From: Crocinitomix sp.
Lineage (GTDB): Bacteria; Bacteroidota; Bacteroidia; Flavobacteriales_D; Crocinitomicaceae
Assembly: GCA_013138735.1 (NCBI GenBank)
Contig: WTCE01000072.1
Coordinates: forward strand, 1 to 48,320
Direction: 5' to 3'
DNA: 48,320 bases
A model generated the notes under the pieces. The model searched no databases, was not told where the DNA came from, and saw only the letters and a program-made list of their open reading frames with translations. Position numbers and translations under genes: made by a program. Below are positions 7,911-16,982 of the stretch, one piece after another. How positions within the stretch are numbered: the first letter of the stretch is position 1; each line of letters opens with the position of its first letter.

Positions 7911-9703
7911 TGGCAACCGCAAGTAAGAAGACAGTAGAGATACGGAGCTTTATGGCCCGTGAAGATAATGCAGAGTGGGTTGGTAATCTATGGGATACAT
8001 GGAATAACCAACGGGCAGAGAAGATGGCATCTTGGGCAGAGACAGATAAGTTTATCTTTGCTGTAGACACCACCACAACTGCAAACAGTTCACTACCTTG
8101 GACTCACACCACCACCCTGCCCAAACTAACACAGATCAGGGATAACCTACACGCCAACTATCTAAGTTCTTTGTTCCCAAATGATAAGTGGCTACAGTGG
8201 CTAGCTTATGATAAGAACGCTGCGAAAGCTGCTACAGCCTCTACCATCCAAGCTTATATGGAGAATAAGACAAGGGAGGGGGGTTTCAGAAATGTGATTA
8301 GCCGACTCTTGTATGACTACATTGATAAGGGCAATGCTTTCGCTATGCCATCATTTGAGGCTAGATACAAAGACTATATGGGGGAGAAGGTAGCAGATTT
8401 TATCGGGCCAGTTCTCGTCCGTATCAGCCCTGTGGACATTGTGTTTGACCCAACAGCAGCCGCTTTTGACAAAACCCCTAAAGTTGTTCGTAGTATTAAA
8501 ACTATTGGGGAGCTTAAACGGCTGGCTATAGATAACCCAGACGAAAGATTCTGGGAGGACGTCGTTAGCCGCAGACTTAACATACGTGCTAATATGGCCA
8601 ACTACACCAACACTGAGTGGAACAAAGCCTCTCAGTATCAAGTGGATGGGTTTGGTAGTTTGACAGAGTATTACCAATCTGACTACGTTGAGATTCTTGA
8701 GTTCTTTGGGGACTACCACGATGCCCAAAGCAACACCCTAGAGCTAGACCGGATGATTACCATTGTTGATAGGTCTATCGTTGTAAGGGATGTCCCAGTC
8801 CCTACATACAGTGGCGGGGACCTAATCAGGCAAGTTGGTTGGAGACTGCGCCCAGAGAACTTGTGGGCAATGGGCCCTCTTGACAACCTTGTTGGTATGC
8901 AATATTTGCTAGACCACCGTGAGAACATGAAGAGCAACGCTCTTGACCTCAAAGTTATGTCACCACTTAAGATCATTGGTGAGGTAGAGGAGTTCACATG
9001 GGGGCCACGAGCAGAGATTCATATTGATGAGAATGGTGATGTGCAGGAGCTTGCTCAGGGCTTTAACGACATCTTTGCTTCCAACAACGAAATGGAGGCT
9101 ATTGAGGCCCGCATGGAGCTTTATGCAGGGGCCCCACGAGAAGCTATGGGGGTAAGGTCCCCTGGGGAGAAGACAGCCTTTGAGGTGCAGTCCCTAGAGA
9201 ATGCAGCTGGTCGCATATTCCAAGAGAAGATCATCCAGTTTGAAGTCTTTATGGAACAGTGCCTAAATGATATGCTAGAGACCTCTCATCGTAACATGGA
9301 TATGGGGGATGTAATTAGGGTCATAGATAATGACCTTGGGGTCCAACAATTCCTCAACATCACTAAAGAAGACATCACAGCTAATGGAGTCCTTCGTCCA
9401 GTAGGGGCGAGACACTTTGCTCAGAAGGCTCAGGAGCTACAGAACCTAACTGGCATCTTCAACAGTCAGCTAGGACAAATCATAGCCCCCCACACCTCAA
9501 GTGTGGCTCTCACACGCTTCGTAGAGGATGTTGTAGACCTACGTGGCTATGAAATCTTCAGGCCTAATGTAGCTGTTGCTGAACAGCAAGAGACACAAGC
9601 TCTGGTGAACCAAGCAGATGAGGATAATATGATGGAGTCTGCTGAAGGTATGTCAGAAGAAGAGCTAGCAGCAACAGTGAGCGTGCCACAAAATGAAGTC
9701 TAA
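7910..9703 (+). CDS. Portal (head-tail connector) protein
   Basis: This 597-residue protein directly follows the large terminase and precedes the scaffold and capsid genes, the usual place of the portal in podoviruses. Its pattern is typical of the T7 gp8-like family: an N-terminal region with WDTWNNQRAEKMASW, SSLFPNDKWLQW, SRLLYDYIDKGNAFA, and later RENMKSNALDLKVMSPL and PREAMGVRSPGEKTAFEVQ. Twelve copies would form the ring at the capsid vertex. The C-terminus is acidic, and the gene overlaps the next one by 11 bases. Confidence 0.9.
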   Translation: MATASKKTVEIRSFMAREDNAEWVGNLWDTWNNQRAEKMASWAETDKFIFAVDTTTTANSSLPWTHTTTLPKLTQIRDNLHANYLSSLFPNDKWLQWLAYDKNAAKAATASTIQAYMENKTREGGFRNVISRLLYDYIDKGNAFAMPSFEARYKDYMGEKVADFIGPVLVRISPVDIVFDPTAAAFDKTPKVVRSIKTIGELKRLAIDNPDERFWEDVVSRRLNIRANMANYTNTEWNKASQYQVDGFGSLTEYYQSDYVEILEFFGDYHDAQSNTLELDRMITIVDRSIVVRDVPVPTYSGGDLIRQVGWRLRPENLWAMGPLDNLVGMQYLLDHRENMKSNALDLKVMSPLKIIGEVEEFTWGPRAEIHIDENGDVQELAQGFNDIFASNNEMEAIEARMELYAGAPREAMGVRSPGEKTAFEVQSLENAAGRIFQEKIIQFEVFMEQCLNDMLETSHRNMDMGDVIRVIDNDLGVQQFLNITKEDITANGVLRPVGARHFAQKAQELQNLTGIFNSQLGQIIAPHTSSVALTRFVEDVVDLRGYEIFRPNVAVAEQQETQALVNQADEDNMMESAEGMSEEELAATVSVPQNEV

Positions 9704-9938
9704 GTTGACGAAGGGTGTGCCACAAGACGAGAAAAAAGAAATTAGGGCTTCCTTTTTGGAGGCCCTACAGTTTCGTAAACGACTTACCATTGTCTTAGAA
9801 GATGAGATTAAGACCCTACAAACCTCTATGAGAGCTGAGGCCAACTTTGATAGCCCGAACTGGGCTTATATTCAGGCCGACAGGGTGGCTCAAACGAAGG
9901 CTTTAGAACGTGTAATAAGTCTTATTAACGAAGACTAG
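9693..9938 (+). CDS. Small coiled-coil protein between portal and scaffold (81 aa)
   Basis: The ATG at 9693 lies inside the end of the portal gene. The product is almost entirely helical and charged (DEKKEIRASFLEALQFRKRLTIVLEDEIKTL) with a heptad-like pattern. Small helical proteins occur at this position in several podoviruses, but their function is generally unknown. It may assist capsid assembly. It ends the first block of the structural arm before the promoter-containing gap. Confidence 0.65.
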   Translation: MKSKLTKGVPQDEKKEIRASFLEALQFRKRLTIVLEDEIKTLQTSMRAEANFDSPNWAYIQADRVAQTKALERVISLINED

Positions 9939-10005
9939 TAAAAAGTGTGTCACGAAAAGTGGGTTCAATGAAAACAACAACTTATAAAATAGTTAAAAAT
10001 AGTTT

Positions 10006-10035
10006 GTGACAAACACCACTTTTCACCAGTATATA
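10006..10035 (+). promoter_or_regulatory. Candidate late promoter for the capsid genes
   Basis: GTGACAAACA is followed, after 14 bases, by TATATA. The same 10-mer and hexamer with identical spacing occur at 46176-46205, the only other copy I found. The layout resembles a -35/-10 promoter. The start site would be about 155 bases ahead of the scaffold gene. Whether host sigma-70 or the phage sigma factor reads it is unknown. Confidence 0.5.
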
Positions 10036-10080
10036 TAAGTAGGGGTTAGAGAAATTGTATCTAGCTTATAAGAATCTTGA

Positions 10081-10101
10081 GTTGTGTGTATAACACATAA
10101 C
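10081..10101 (+). promoter_or_regulatory. Operator-like dyad in the scaffold leader
   Basis: A 21-base near-palindrome reads GTT, G, TGTGT, ATA, ACACA, T, AAC, symmetrical except at one pair. It lies 45 bases beyond the putative -10 box, in the leader of the scaffold gene. It could be a protein-binding site or a weak RNA hairpin. No partner protein is identifiable. Confidence 0.3.
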
Positions 10102-10197
10102 GAAGTTCTTCCCTACTAAGTGTTGTATGTATTAGTTTGTTTATTACTCGAATACATACCCCACCCAAGTAATTAAACTCTAGATAAGGATACAGGA

Positions 10198-10956
10198 ATG
10201 ACTGACCCAGTTAATCCATTTAACGAACCTAACCCAACCCAACCACCTAAACCAGGTGAGCCTCAAACTGAATCTTTCGTAGACCAACTGAATGCTATCC
10301 AGAATGAGAATGGTGAACAGAAATACAAAGACATTCCAACGGCTCTTGCTGCCTTGGGACATTCACAGCAACATATTACGACCCTTGAAACTGACAACAG
10401 TCAGAAGGCTCAGGAACTTTCCACTCTGCGTGAAGAACTAGCTAGCAAGAAATCTGTAGAAGATTTTGTATCTCAACTCACCAACAAACAAGACCCCCCT
10501 TCTTCGTCACCAAACAAAGAGGCTGGCCTTGACGCACAAGCTGTAAGTGATATGATCGCTAGGCAGTTTCAAGAAGCTAATAATAAGACTAGTGGGGACA
10601 ACAATCTCCAAGGGGTCTTGCAAAAGCTTAACGAGCTCTATGGAGATAAAGCTGGTGAAATTATCACTAGTAAGGCCACAGAGTTTGGCACCACTGCTTC
10701 TGCTCTAGAAACTATGTCTAGGGAGAACCCTGCTATGGCCATTGCCATTCTAAGCGGGGGTAAGGTGTCTGCACAAAGTAAACCAACTTCAACTTCTGTT
10801 AATTCTCGTGCACAAACCCTCGCCACACCAGCTTACACAAAACCAGAGAAATCTGTTATGCGTGGAGCTACTGGGGCTGAGGTGGCAGATGTCTGGTCTA
10901 AGATCAGAGATGATGTGCATCAGAAGTTTAATGTGGAAAATTTTTCTCAAAATTAA
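10198..10956 (+). CDS. Scaffolding protein
   Basis: This 252-residue acidic protein lies between portal and major capsid, the canonical place for scaffold. The N-terminus is Pro/Asn-rich (NPFNEPNPTQPPKPGEPQ). A long helical region with coiled-coil character follows (QQHITTLETDNSQKAQELSTLREELASK), and the C-terminal part is Ser/Thr/Ala-rich and ends near KFNVENFSQN. Scaffold proteins guide capsid shell assembly and leave before or during packaging. Position, acidity and low complexity support the call; sequence conservation is weak in this family. Confidence 0.8.
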   Translation: MTDPVNPFNEPNPTQPPKPGEPQTESFVDQLNAIQNENGEQKYKDIPTALAALGHSQQHITTLETDNSQKAQELSTLREELASKKSVEDFVSQLTNKQDPPSSSPNKEAGLDAQAVSDMIARQFQEANNKTSGDNNLQGVLQKLNELYGDKAGEIITSKATEFGTTASALETMSRENPAMAIAILSGGKVSAQSKPTSTSVNSRAQTLATPAYTKPEKSVMRGATGAEVADVWSKIRDDVHQKFNVENFSQN

Positions 10957-10965
10957 GGATAGCTA

Positions 10966-11910
10966 ATGCAGCTTACCACTAATACAACTGCATTCATCGA
11001 GGCGGAACAATATAGTTCCTTCATCTTGATGAACTTGCATGACGGGCTTTTGCCAGATACATTCTATCGGAACGTTGCCGATTTTATGCACGGCTCTACG
11101 CTCAATATTAAAACAGTCGGCTCAGTAACTCTTCAAGAGGCCGCTGAAGACGTAGCACTAACCTACAACCCAATCGAGTCTGGTGAAATCACTTTCGCCA
11201 TTACTGAATATGTAGGCGATGCTTGGTATGTAACGGACGACCTTCGTGAAGACGGCAACCAAATCGACCAGCTTATGTCTGCTCGCGGTGTTGAGTCCAC
11301 ACGGGCCATCCAAGAGAAGTTTGAATCAGACTTCCTTGCTGTTGCTGCCAATCCATACACACTAGCCAGTGACCCGTTTAATGTAAACGGTTTTGCACAT
11401 CACATTGTCTCCGCTGAGACTAATGGTGTCTTTGGCCTAGACCACCTAATTGAACTGCGCCTAGCTGCTGATAAAGCTAACGTGCCTTCTACTGGGCGTG
11501 TGTTTATTGTTGACCCTGTTGTTGAAGCAACATTCAATAAAAAATTGTCCATCACTAATGATGTCACCCCCTTCGCATCTGCCATCCTAGAGAAAGGTTT
11601 GGCTGAAGGCCAACGCTTCTTCTCCAGCTGGTTCGGTTGGGATATTATGACATCTAACCGCTTGTATGTAGGCGACGCTAATGATGGCACGACTTCCATC
11701 AGCGACGCTGTTTACAACATTGGCATGTGTATCCTAGACGACCAGACCAAACCAGTTATGGGTGCATGGAGACGTATGCCTAAAGCTGAGGGTGAACGCA
11801 ACAAAGATCGTGCTCGTGATGAGTTCGTAGTTCGTGGTCGCTATGGTTTTGGTATCCAACGTATGGATACATTGTTCTGTGTTGCCACTAGCGCAACTGC
11901 AACTGAGTAA
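10966..11910 (+). CDS. Major capsid protein
   Basis: This 314-residue protein follows the scaffold gene by nine bases, with an AGGATAG ribosome binding site. Its start (QLTTNTTAFIEAEQYSSFI) and later segments (LNIKTVGSVTLQEAAEDVALTYNPIESGEITF, WYVTDDLREDGNQIDQL, AHHIVSAETNG, FIVDPVVEATFN) have the character of podovirus HK97-fold capsid proteins. Codon use here is the most regular in the arm, as expected for the most abundant virion protein. A candidate promoter lies upstream and a strong terminator downstream of the next gene, both consistent with high output. Confidence 0.88.
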   Translation: MQLTTNTTAFIEAEQYSSFILMNLHDGLLPDTFYRNVADFMHGSTLNIKTVGSVTLQEAAEDVALTYNPIESGEITFAITEYVGDAWYVTDDLREDGNQIDQLMSARGVESTRAIQEKFESDFLAVAANPYTLASDPFNVNGFAHHIVSAETNGVFGLDHLIELRLAADKANVPSTGRVFIVDPVVEATFNKKLSITNDVTPFASAILEKGLAEGQRFFSSWFGWDIMTSNRLYVGDANDGTTSISDAVYNIGMCILDDQTKPVMGAWRRMPKAEGERNKDRARDEFVVRGRYGFGIQRMDTLFCVATSATATE

Positions 11911-11921
11911 GGAGAGCCACT

Positions 11922-12413
11922 ATGGGATATGAAACTTCGCCATTTGGCAATCAGGGTTCTAACGTCACATCTGATGTTAGCAACCACTATGGTGCACGAG
12001 ACACTGGTAAAACAGTTGGTGTATCTAAGACCGAGGGCTTTGTAAATGAGCTCACGATTAACATTGACGGGGACATGGTGACTGCTGGTGCTTACGCACT
12101 TCTAGCTCCTAGCCTCCCAGCTAAGTCAATCGTTGAAGATGTCTATATGGAGGTCACAGAGGCCTTCGTGCTTGGCGGGACCACTCCTGTCATTGACATT
12201 GGCACCGAGAGCACTGAGGCTACAAACGGCTTCACCATCACCGAAGCACAGGCTGAGGCTGTAGGTATGTATGACCTAACCTCTGCCCTAGCTGGCACAT
12301 GGGCTGCTGGCCTAGCTGCTGACACTACTGTCGGCTTGCTGCTTGGTGGCACGTCACCAACAGTGACAAGCGCTGGTAAAGCGAAGATTGTTATTCGCTA
12401 CGTAGCACTTTAA
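11922..12413 (+). CDS. Probable capsid decoration or minor structural protein (163 aa)
   Basis: The gene starts 11 bases after the capsid gene with a GGAGAGCC ribosome binding site and ends just before a terminator, so it is made with the capsid protein. The product is Ala/Gly/Thr-rich and beta-like, with many small residues (DGDMVTAGAYALLAPSLPAKS; LGGTTPVIDIGTESTEATNG). It has no signal peptide or membrane segment. Position and composition fit a capsid-surface or decoration protein. No family is firmly recognised. Confidence 0.65.
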   Translation: MGYETSPFGNQGSNVTSDVSNHYGARDTGKTVGVSKTEGFVNELTINIDGDMVTAGAYALLAPSLPAKSIVEDVYMEVTEAFVLGGTTPVIDIGTESTEATNGFTITEAQAEAVGMYDLTSALAGTWAAGLAADTTVGLLLGGTSPTVTSAGKAKIVIRYVAL

Positions 12414-12419
12414 CTTTAT

Positions 12420-12460
12420 GGGGGAGGGGGAGTTGATTCTCCCTTTCCCCCTTTTCTTTT
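12420..12460 (+). terminator. Strong intrinsic terminator after the capsid genes
   Basis: A G-rich arm (GGGGGAGGGGGAG) pairs across a TTGAT loop with a C-rich arm (CTCCC, TTTCCCCC), followed by TTTTCTTTT. It sits directly after the capsid/decoration pair, like T7's terminator after gene 10. Downstream tail genes are probably reached by read-through. Confidence 0.85.
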
Positions 12461-12470
12461 AGGAGCACAC

Positions 12471-13040
12471 ATGACAGAACATGTAGACTTAACAGACCCA
12501 GAACTGCATGAGCCTAAAGGGGTTGCAACAGCAGCGGTTGATAATATTTATCTGGCAGATGGTGTTGGATCGGGAAGCTGGGTAAAGCATAAGGCTCACA
12601 TTGGTGGGTATGTTGTTTTTGATGACGTTACCCCAGCCTACTCGGTCACTACTGGTGGCACATCTGATGTGGTAATTAACCCAACATTTATTGGGACTCA
12701 CGCAGAAGACTTCACAGCTCTGATAACCCCAAATGCCAGGATTAGGTATGATGGGCTCACCGACCTCCCCGCCTTTGTCCACTTTAATGGATCCATTAAA
12801 CAAGCCTCCGGTGGCACAATAGATATGCAGTTTGTCCTATACAAGAATGGTGTCGCACAAGAAGGAAGCCGTGTTGTTAGATCAGCTACATCAGGGGCTT
12901 GGGGGAGCGTAGCTATGGGGTTTGACACCTTATTGTCGACAAACGACTACCTAGAGTTCTTCCTAAAAACTCCAGCTGGCACAGCCACAGCTTTGTTCGC
13001 TCAAATGTATATGAACGTCCAAGGGACTCCAGGGGTATAA
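12471..13040 (+). CDS. Head fibre-like protein (189 aa)
   Basis: The ATG at 12471 has an AGGAGC ribosome binding site immediately after the terminator. The N-terminus (DLTDPELHEPKGVATAAVDNIYLADG) resembles the start of podovirus capsid fibre proteins, where a DP-LHEPKG motif is common. The following GSGSWVKH and a beta-rich body of about 130 residues fit a trimeric jelly-roll tip. It may attach to capsids and bind host or environmental glycans. The assignment rests on motif recollection and context. Confidence 0.65.
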   Translation: MTEHVDLTDPELHEPKGVATAAVDNIYLADGVGSGSWVKHKAHIGGYVVFDDVTPAYSVTTGGTSDVVINPTFIGTHAEDFTALITPNARIRYDGLTDLPAFVHFNGSIKQASGGTIDMQFVLYKNGVAQEGSRVVRSATSGAWGSVAMGFDTLLSTNDYLEFFLKTPAGTATALFAQMYMNVQGTPGV

Positions 13041-13041
13041 G

Positions 13042-13791
13042 ATGGCTAAAACACTTTTAAATATCACACAAGAAATCCTCTCTGAGATGGACTCCGACGA
13101 AGTAAACAGCATTAGTGACACTGTTGAGTCTGAACAAGTGGCTAACATTGTCATCACTTCTTACAGAGACATGATGTCTAATCGTAACTGGCCACACCAA
13201 CGCTCGGCGGCTGTTATGACAGCTAGGGGGGATTCAAACTACCCCACGCATATGATATTGTCAGATGATGTCAAAGAGCTGATCTCTGTTCGTTATAACA
13301 AAGCCACTGTTGGGGAGACCCAGAAGAGGTATGGTGATGTATCTTACAAATCCCCAGACAACTTCTTGGCCTACACTAATCCAAGGAACAATGACAATAG
13401 TAATGTTGAGGTTGTGTCAGACGACTCTGGCATTGATTTGCTAATTGTGAACGACGCACACCCAACCTACTATACATCTTTTGATGACACTAATGTCATC
13501 TTCGATTCTTACCATAATGGTGTTGACAGTTCCCTACAAGCTAGCAAGGTTCAAGCTCTCGGCTACATCCTTTCTGAGCTAACGTTCTCTGACACAGCCA
13601 CCCCAACAATGCCGGATGAAGCTCTCTCTGCCCTCATAGAGGAAAGTAAGAGCAGGGCCCAGTTAAAACTGAGGCAGTTCCAAGATGTTAAGTCAGAGGG
13701 GGAAGCTTCTCGACAACAGCGATGGTTGTCTAGGAAAGCTTGGAAGACTAATGGTGGTGTGGAATACCCTAATTATGGGAAAGGTCGATAG
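13042..13791 (+). CDS. Tail tubular protein A (gp11-like)
   Basis: This 249-residue protein shows the T7 gp11-type pattern: an N-terminal ITQEILSEMDSDEVNSISDT, then SEQVANIVITSYRDMMSNRNWPHQ, and a C-terminal helix rich in Arg/Glu. These proteins form the ring (gatekeeper) between portal and nozzle. Order before tail tubular protein B and size match the family. It starts one base after the previous gene and ends on the start of the next small gene. Confidence 0.88.
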   Translation: MAKTLLNITQEILSEMDSDEVNSISDTVESEQVANIVITSYRDMMSNRNWPHQRSAAVMTARGDSNYPTHMILSDDVKELISVRYNKATVGETQKRYGDVSYKSPDNFLAYTNPRNNDNSNVEVVSDDSGIDLLIVNDAHPTYYTSFDDTNVIFDSYHNGVDSSLQASKVQALGYILSELTFSDTATPTMPDEALSALIEESKSRAQLKLRQFQDVKSEGEASRQQRWLSRKAWKTNGGVEYPNYGKGR

Positions 13792-13988
13792 TGGATAATA
13801 TTTATAACGGTTATATGATTGAGGCTGATGGGACCTTCGGGTATTATAGGGTGCGGGCTAAAGCTCAGGGCAAAAGCCCCAAAGCTCTTGGAGGCACTTA
13901 TACAACACGCCCCTTGGCTATGAGGGCGATTGATGCCTATGTAGCGACTAAAGGGAAAAAGAATGGCACAACAAAAACTTCCAGTTGA
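13791..13988 (+). CDS. Small protein between tail tubular genes (65 aa)
   Basis: Translation probably starts at GTG 13791, overlapping the last base of the tubular A stop. The product is 65 residues and very basic at the C-terminus (VATKGKKNGTTKTSS), with a segment (GYYRVRAKAQGKSPKALGGTYTTRPLAMRAIDAY) suggesting a small nucleic-acid-binding or structural fold. The last 26 bases overlap tail tubular protein B in another frame. No family is recognised. Confidence 0.55.
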   Translation: MDNIYNGYMIEADGTFGYYRVRAKAQGKSPKALGGTYTTRPLAMRAIDAYVATKGKKNGTTKTSS

Positions 13989-16254
13989 GATAAATAGTTT
14001 TGGTGGGGGTCTTATAACAGAGATCAACCCACTTAATTTTCCCCCTAACGCCTCGGCAGACGAGAAGAATATGAGGCTTAATAGGGATGGCAGCAGAAAC
14101 CGTAGGCTTGGTTTTGACCTAGAGAACAATGCTGTTACAATAGACTCGTCTATTAGCTTTAACCCTGCGGACACTTTGGGGGCCTCTCAATATAAGTGGA
14201 AAAATGCAGGGGGGGATGTTGACAAAGAGCTTATAGTCCTACAAGTTGGTGGGCACATGTCCATCTATGACCTGGACAATGCCCCTGTCAGTGGCACAGT
14301 TCTATACACAGAGGATTTTGGCTCAACAGCCTATGCTAAAGATTTTAGCTATGCTGTAGTAGATAGCTACCTTGTGGCGGCGACTGGTTTGGGGGATATA
14401 GCCATTTATGACTATAGTTCTGGGGCAGTTGTAAAGACTACAGACCGCCTCCTAATTAGGGACTTGTTCGGCTTAGAGGCGGTTGTGGACGGAGACGACC
14501 TTACCTTAACAAGTAACATGCAGACAAGACCGACCACCTTAGAAGATGAACACTTGTATAACCTAAGAAATCAAGCGTGGGCTCTCCCAAGACTAAAGAG
14601 TAATACTGAAGTTAAAGATGACCCCATAACACACTTCTTCGCCCAAGAGGCTACATACCCAGCAAACAGTGATAACCTGCTTAGGGCATTGCTAGCTGAC
14701 TCTTCTGATTCTGATAACAGGACTATTGAGAGGTTCTTCGCAGAAAACCTAATTGACAGCCCAACGGGGTCTAGTTACTCCCCTAAAGGGCATTTCATTA
14801 TTGATGCTATGAACAGGGGCTCTAGTAGACTTACACAAGAGGGAATGCTTGTCGCTAGGAACATAGAGTTGGATTTCTCTCTCACCAGCCTTGGTAGTGA
14901 TGTAACCCCAGGTGGGGCAAGTGTCTTAGAAGAATATGCTGGTAGAGTGTGGTATTCTGGGTTTAGTGGGGAGGTGACAGAGGGGGATTCAAAATCCCCT
15001 CGTATGTCCTCTTTTGTCATGTTTAGCAGGCTTGTAAAAGATAAGACAGATATAACACAGTGTTACCAAGAGGCTGACCCAACTAGTGAAATAGAGTCTG
15101 ATATTGTGGCCACAGATGGCGGATTTATACGCATCAATGGGGCCTATGGTATTAAGAAGCTGGTAAATGTGGCCAACTCTCTTTTCGTATTTGCACTGAA
15201 CGGTGTATGGAGAATTAGTGGGGAAGATCAATCTGGGTTTACGGCTACCGCATATAGAGTGGATCGTATTAGCCAAGAGGGTTGTTCCTCTGGGGACAGT
15301 GTAGCTTTTGTAGAAGACTCCATGTTTTACTGGGCCAACTCTGGTATCTATAGGGTTGGGGCCAATGAATACGGGGATTGGACCTCTGTTAACATAGCAC
15401 AGCCCCTAATCCAAACTTTTTATAATGAAATCCCAGTAGAGCAGAAAAAGCAAGTTGCTGGGGCTTTTGACAGTTACGAACAGAAGATTAGGTGGATTTA
15501 TGGAGGCCCTTTAAATGTAAGTGGGCCAAGCAAAGAACTTGTGTTTGACACTCTACTACAAGCCTTCTCTGTTAATGATGTGGCAGTTACCTCTGGGACA
15601 GACCACAGGATTGTTGGCATTTTTGAGGGGCAACCCTACAAAACCACAGAGCGCACTCTAGATGTAACCGAGGACGGCACTGTTGTTACAGCTAGTGGCG
15701 TGGATGTCACAGTGACCTCCCTTGTAAGGGCTGACTCCACTAAAGAGCTTTTGTATATGGTGGTAACAACTCTTAATGGTTCTATTAAATACTCAATAGG
15801 GGCTTTTACAGACAACACTTTTGTTGACTGGGGGGGCATAACTAGCACTAACTATGAGTCCTACTTAGTCACTGGGTTCCTAACAGCTCAGGAGTCTCGT
15901 AGACGCAAGCAAGTCCCCTATATAACAACCTATCTTAAAAAGACAGAGGATGGGTTTAGTGGGGACTACGTTCCAGACAGCCAGTCTTCGTGCATGGTTA
16001 GCACGAGGTGGGACTGGACAAACAGTGCAAACAGTAACAAGTGGTCAACACCTTTTGAGGCATACCGACACAAAAGAAACTACATGCCCACCTCCCTAGC
16101 AGACACTTTTGATGATGGTAACTCAATGGTAGTTACTAAGAACAAGGTGAGGGGACGTGGGAGGTCAGTGGCTATGAAGTTTGCCTCATCCCAAGGTAAA
16201 GATATGTATATATATGGTTGGTCAGAAGACCTAACAATTAACGCTGAGGACTAA
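13963..16254 (+). CDS. Tail tubular protein B (gp12-like nozzle)
   Basis: This 763-residue protein starts with PVEINSFGGGLITEINPLNFPPNASADEKNMRLNRDGSRNRRLG, the characteristic opening of T7 gp12-like nozzle proteins (LITEAS/NPL, ...NM.../GS..RRLG). Its repeated beta-propeller-like segments (GVWRISGEDQSGFTATAYRVDRISQEGCSSGDSV) fit the tail nozzle. Length matches the family. It forms the distal tube through which DNA leaves. Confidence 0.9.
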   Translation: MAQQKLPVEINSFGGGLITEINPLNFPPNASADEKNMRLNRDGSRNRRLGFDLENNAVTIDSSISFNPADTLGASQYKWKNAGGDVDKELIVLQVGGHMSIYDLDNAPVSGTVLYTEDFGSTAYAKDFSYAVVDSYLVAATGLGDIAIYDYSSGAVVKTTDRLLIRDLFGLEAVVDGDDLTLTSNMQTRPTTLEDEHLYNLRNQAWALPRLKSNTEVKDDPITHFFAQEATYPANSDNLLRALLADSSDSDNRTIERFFAENLIDSPTGSSYSPKGHFIIDAMNRGSSRLTQEGMLVARNIELDFSLTSLGSDVTPGGASVLEEYAGRVWYSGFSGEVTEGDSKSPRMSSFVMFSRLVKDKTDITQCYQEADPTSEIESDIVATDGGFIRINGAYGIKKLVNVANSLFVFALNGVWRISGEDQSGFTATAYRVDRISQEGCSSGDSVAFVEDSMFYWANSGIYRVGANEYGDWTSVNIAQPLIQTFYNEIPVEQKKQVAGAFDSYEQKIRWIYGGPLNVSGPSKELVFDTLLQAFSVNDVAVTSGTDHRIVGIFEGQPYKTTERTLDVTEDGTVVTASGVDVTVTSLVRADSTKELLYMVVTTLNGSIKYSIGAFTDNTFVDWGGITSTNYESYLVTGFLTAQESRRRKQVPYITTYLKKTEDGFSGDYVPDSQSSCMVSTRWDWTNSANSNKWSTPFEAYRHKRNYMPTSLADTFDDGNSMVVTKNKVRGRGRSVAMKFASSQGKDMYIYGWSEDLTINAED

Positions 16255-16255
16255 C

Positions 16256-16540
16256 ATGAAACAGACTTTCTCCAATAGTGACGACTACAACATCATTATA
16301 CAAATGGAATCAGATTTACTCTTTCTGCACATTGATGTGGTCAACTGGGGGAAGTCTGTTTTGAAATCTATTAGGCAAGATATGGAAAAGATACTAGATC
16401 GGACAAAGGCACAAGGTTGGGGCGAAGTTTATGCCTACACTAGCAATGTTAAGTTTGCTAACCTTGTGGAGCCCTGCGAAGTTGTTGGGCCAATGGCTGG
16501 GCATGAACACTTGACAATAGTTAAATGGGTTACGGGGTAG
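16256..16540 (+). CDS. Small hypothetical protein (94 aa)
   Basis: The gene starts one base after the nozzle gene. The product is 94 residues with WGKSVLKSIRQDMEKILDRTKAQGWGEVYAYTSN in the middle and ends in HLTIVKWVTG. The helix followed by a strand with an aromatic-rich turn recalls small acetyltransferase-like phage proteins, and its place matches T7 gene 13, which encodes an internal virion component. I cannot confirm either. It is probably a minor virion or assembly protein. Confidence 0.55.
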   Translation: MKQTFSNSDDYNIIIQMESDLLFLHIDVVNWGKSVLKSIRQDMEKILDRTKAQGWGEVYAYTSNVKFANLVEPCEVVGPMAGHEHLTIVKWVTG

Positions 16541-16543
16541 ATT

Positions 16544-16975
16544 ATGCCAGCAGCATTAATAGGATTAGCTATCACAGCCGTAGGCACTATCGCAAGTGTT
16601 TCAGCTGAGAAGAAAAGGGCCTCTGCGGAAAGAGAAGCCAGAAGCATCTCTTCCGCCAATGAGAACCTCCGTAATACAGCTGCCAAAAGGAAAGCTGTAA
16701 GAGAAGAGCGCATTAGACGTAGCAGGGTTCAACAGATCAGTGTTAACACTGGTGTAGCTGGTAGTTCCGGTGAGATAGGTGCTACATCAGCTCTCTCGGC
16801 CTCTGTGGGGCGTAACATAGCCTTCCAAGAGCAAGAGACTAAAGCTGCACAGGGCATCTCAGCACAAAATCAAAAGGCGGCTAATGCTAATAGTAGCATA
16901 GCTAATATTAGAGCTTTCACAAACCTCTTCCAAGCTGGGGTAGGGGCTGGAGAAGAGCTTGGTTTGTTTGAATAG
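16544..16975 (+). CDS. Internal virion protein, gp14-like
   Basis: This 143-residue protein has a short hydrophobic start (ALIGLAITAVGTIASVSA) and then a long helical, Ala/Arg/Glu-rich region (EKKRASAEREARSISSANENLR, AAKRKAVREERIRRSRVQ). The segment VNTGVAGSSGEIGATSAL is typical of podovirus gp14-like ejection proteins. These proteins leave the head during infection and form part of the channel across the outer membrane. Position ahead of two very large internal proteins supports the call. Confidence 0.75.
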   Translation: MPAALIGLAITAVGTIASVSAEKKRASAEREARSISSANENLRNTAAKRKAVREERIRRSRVQQISVNTGVAGSSGEIGATSALSASVGRNIAFQEQETKAAQGISAQNQKAANANSSIANIRAFTNLFQAGVGAGEELGLFE

Positions 16976-16982
16976 GTGATAT

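Larger units (their letters stand above)
9939..10197 (+). other. Intergenic region ahead of the scaffold and capsid genes
   Basis: This 259-base gap contains no gene. It is A+T-rich and holds a promoter-like repeat (10006-10035), a dyad at 10081-10101 and a pair of distant inverted blocks (GAAAAGTGG near 9956 and CCACTTTTC near 10015). A second promoter for scaffold and capsid would fit their need for high expression. Confidence 0.6.
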
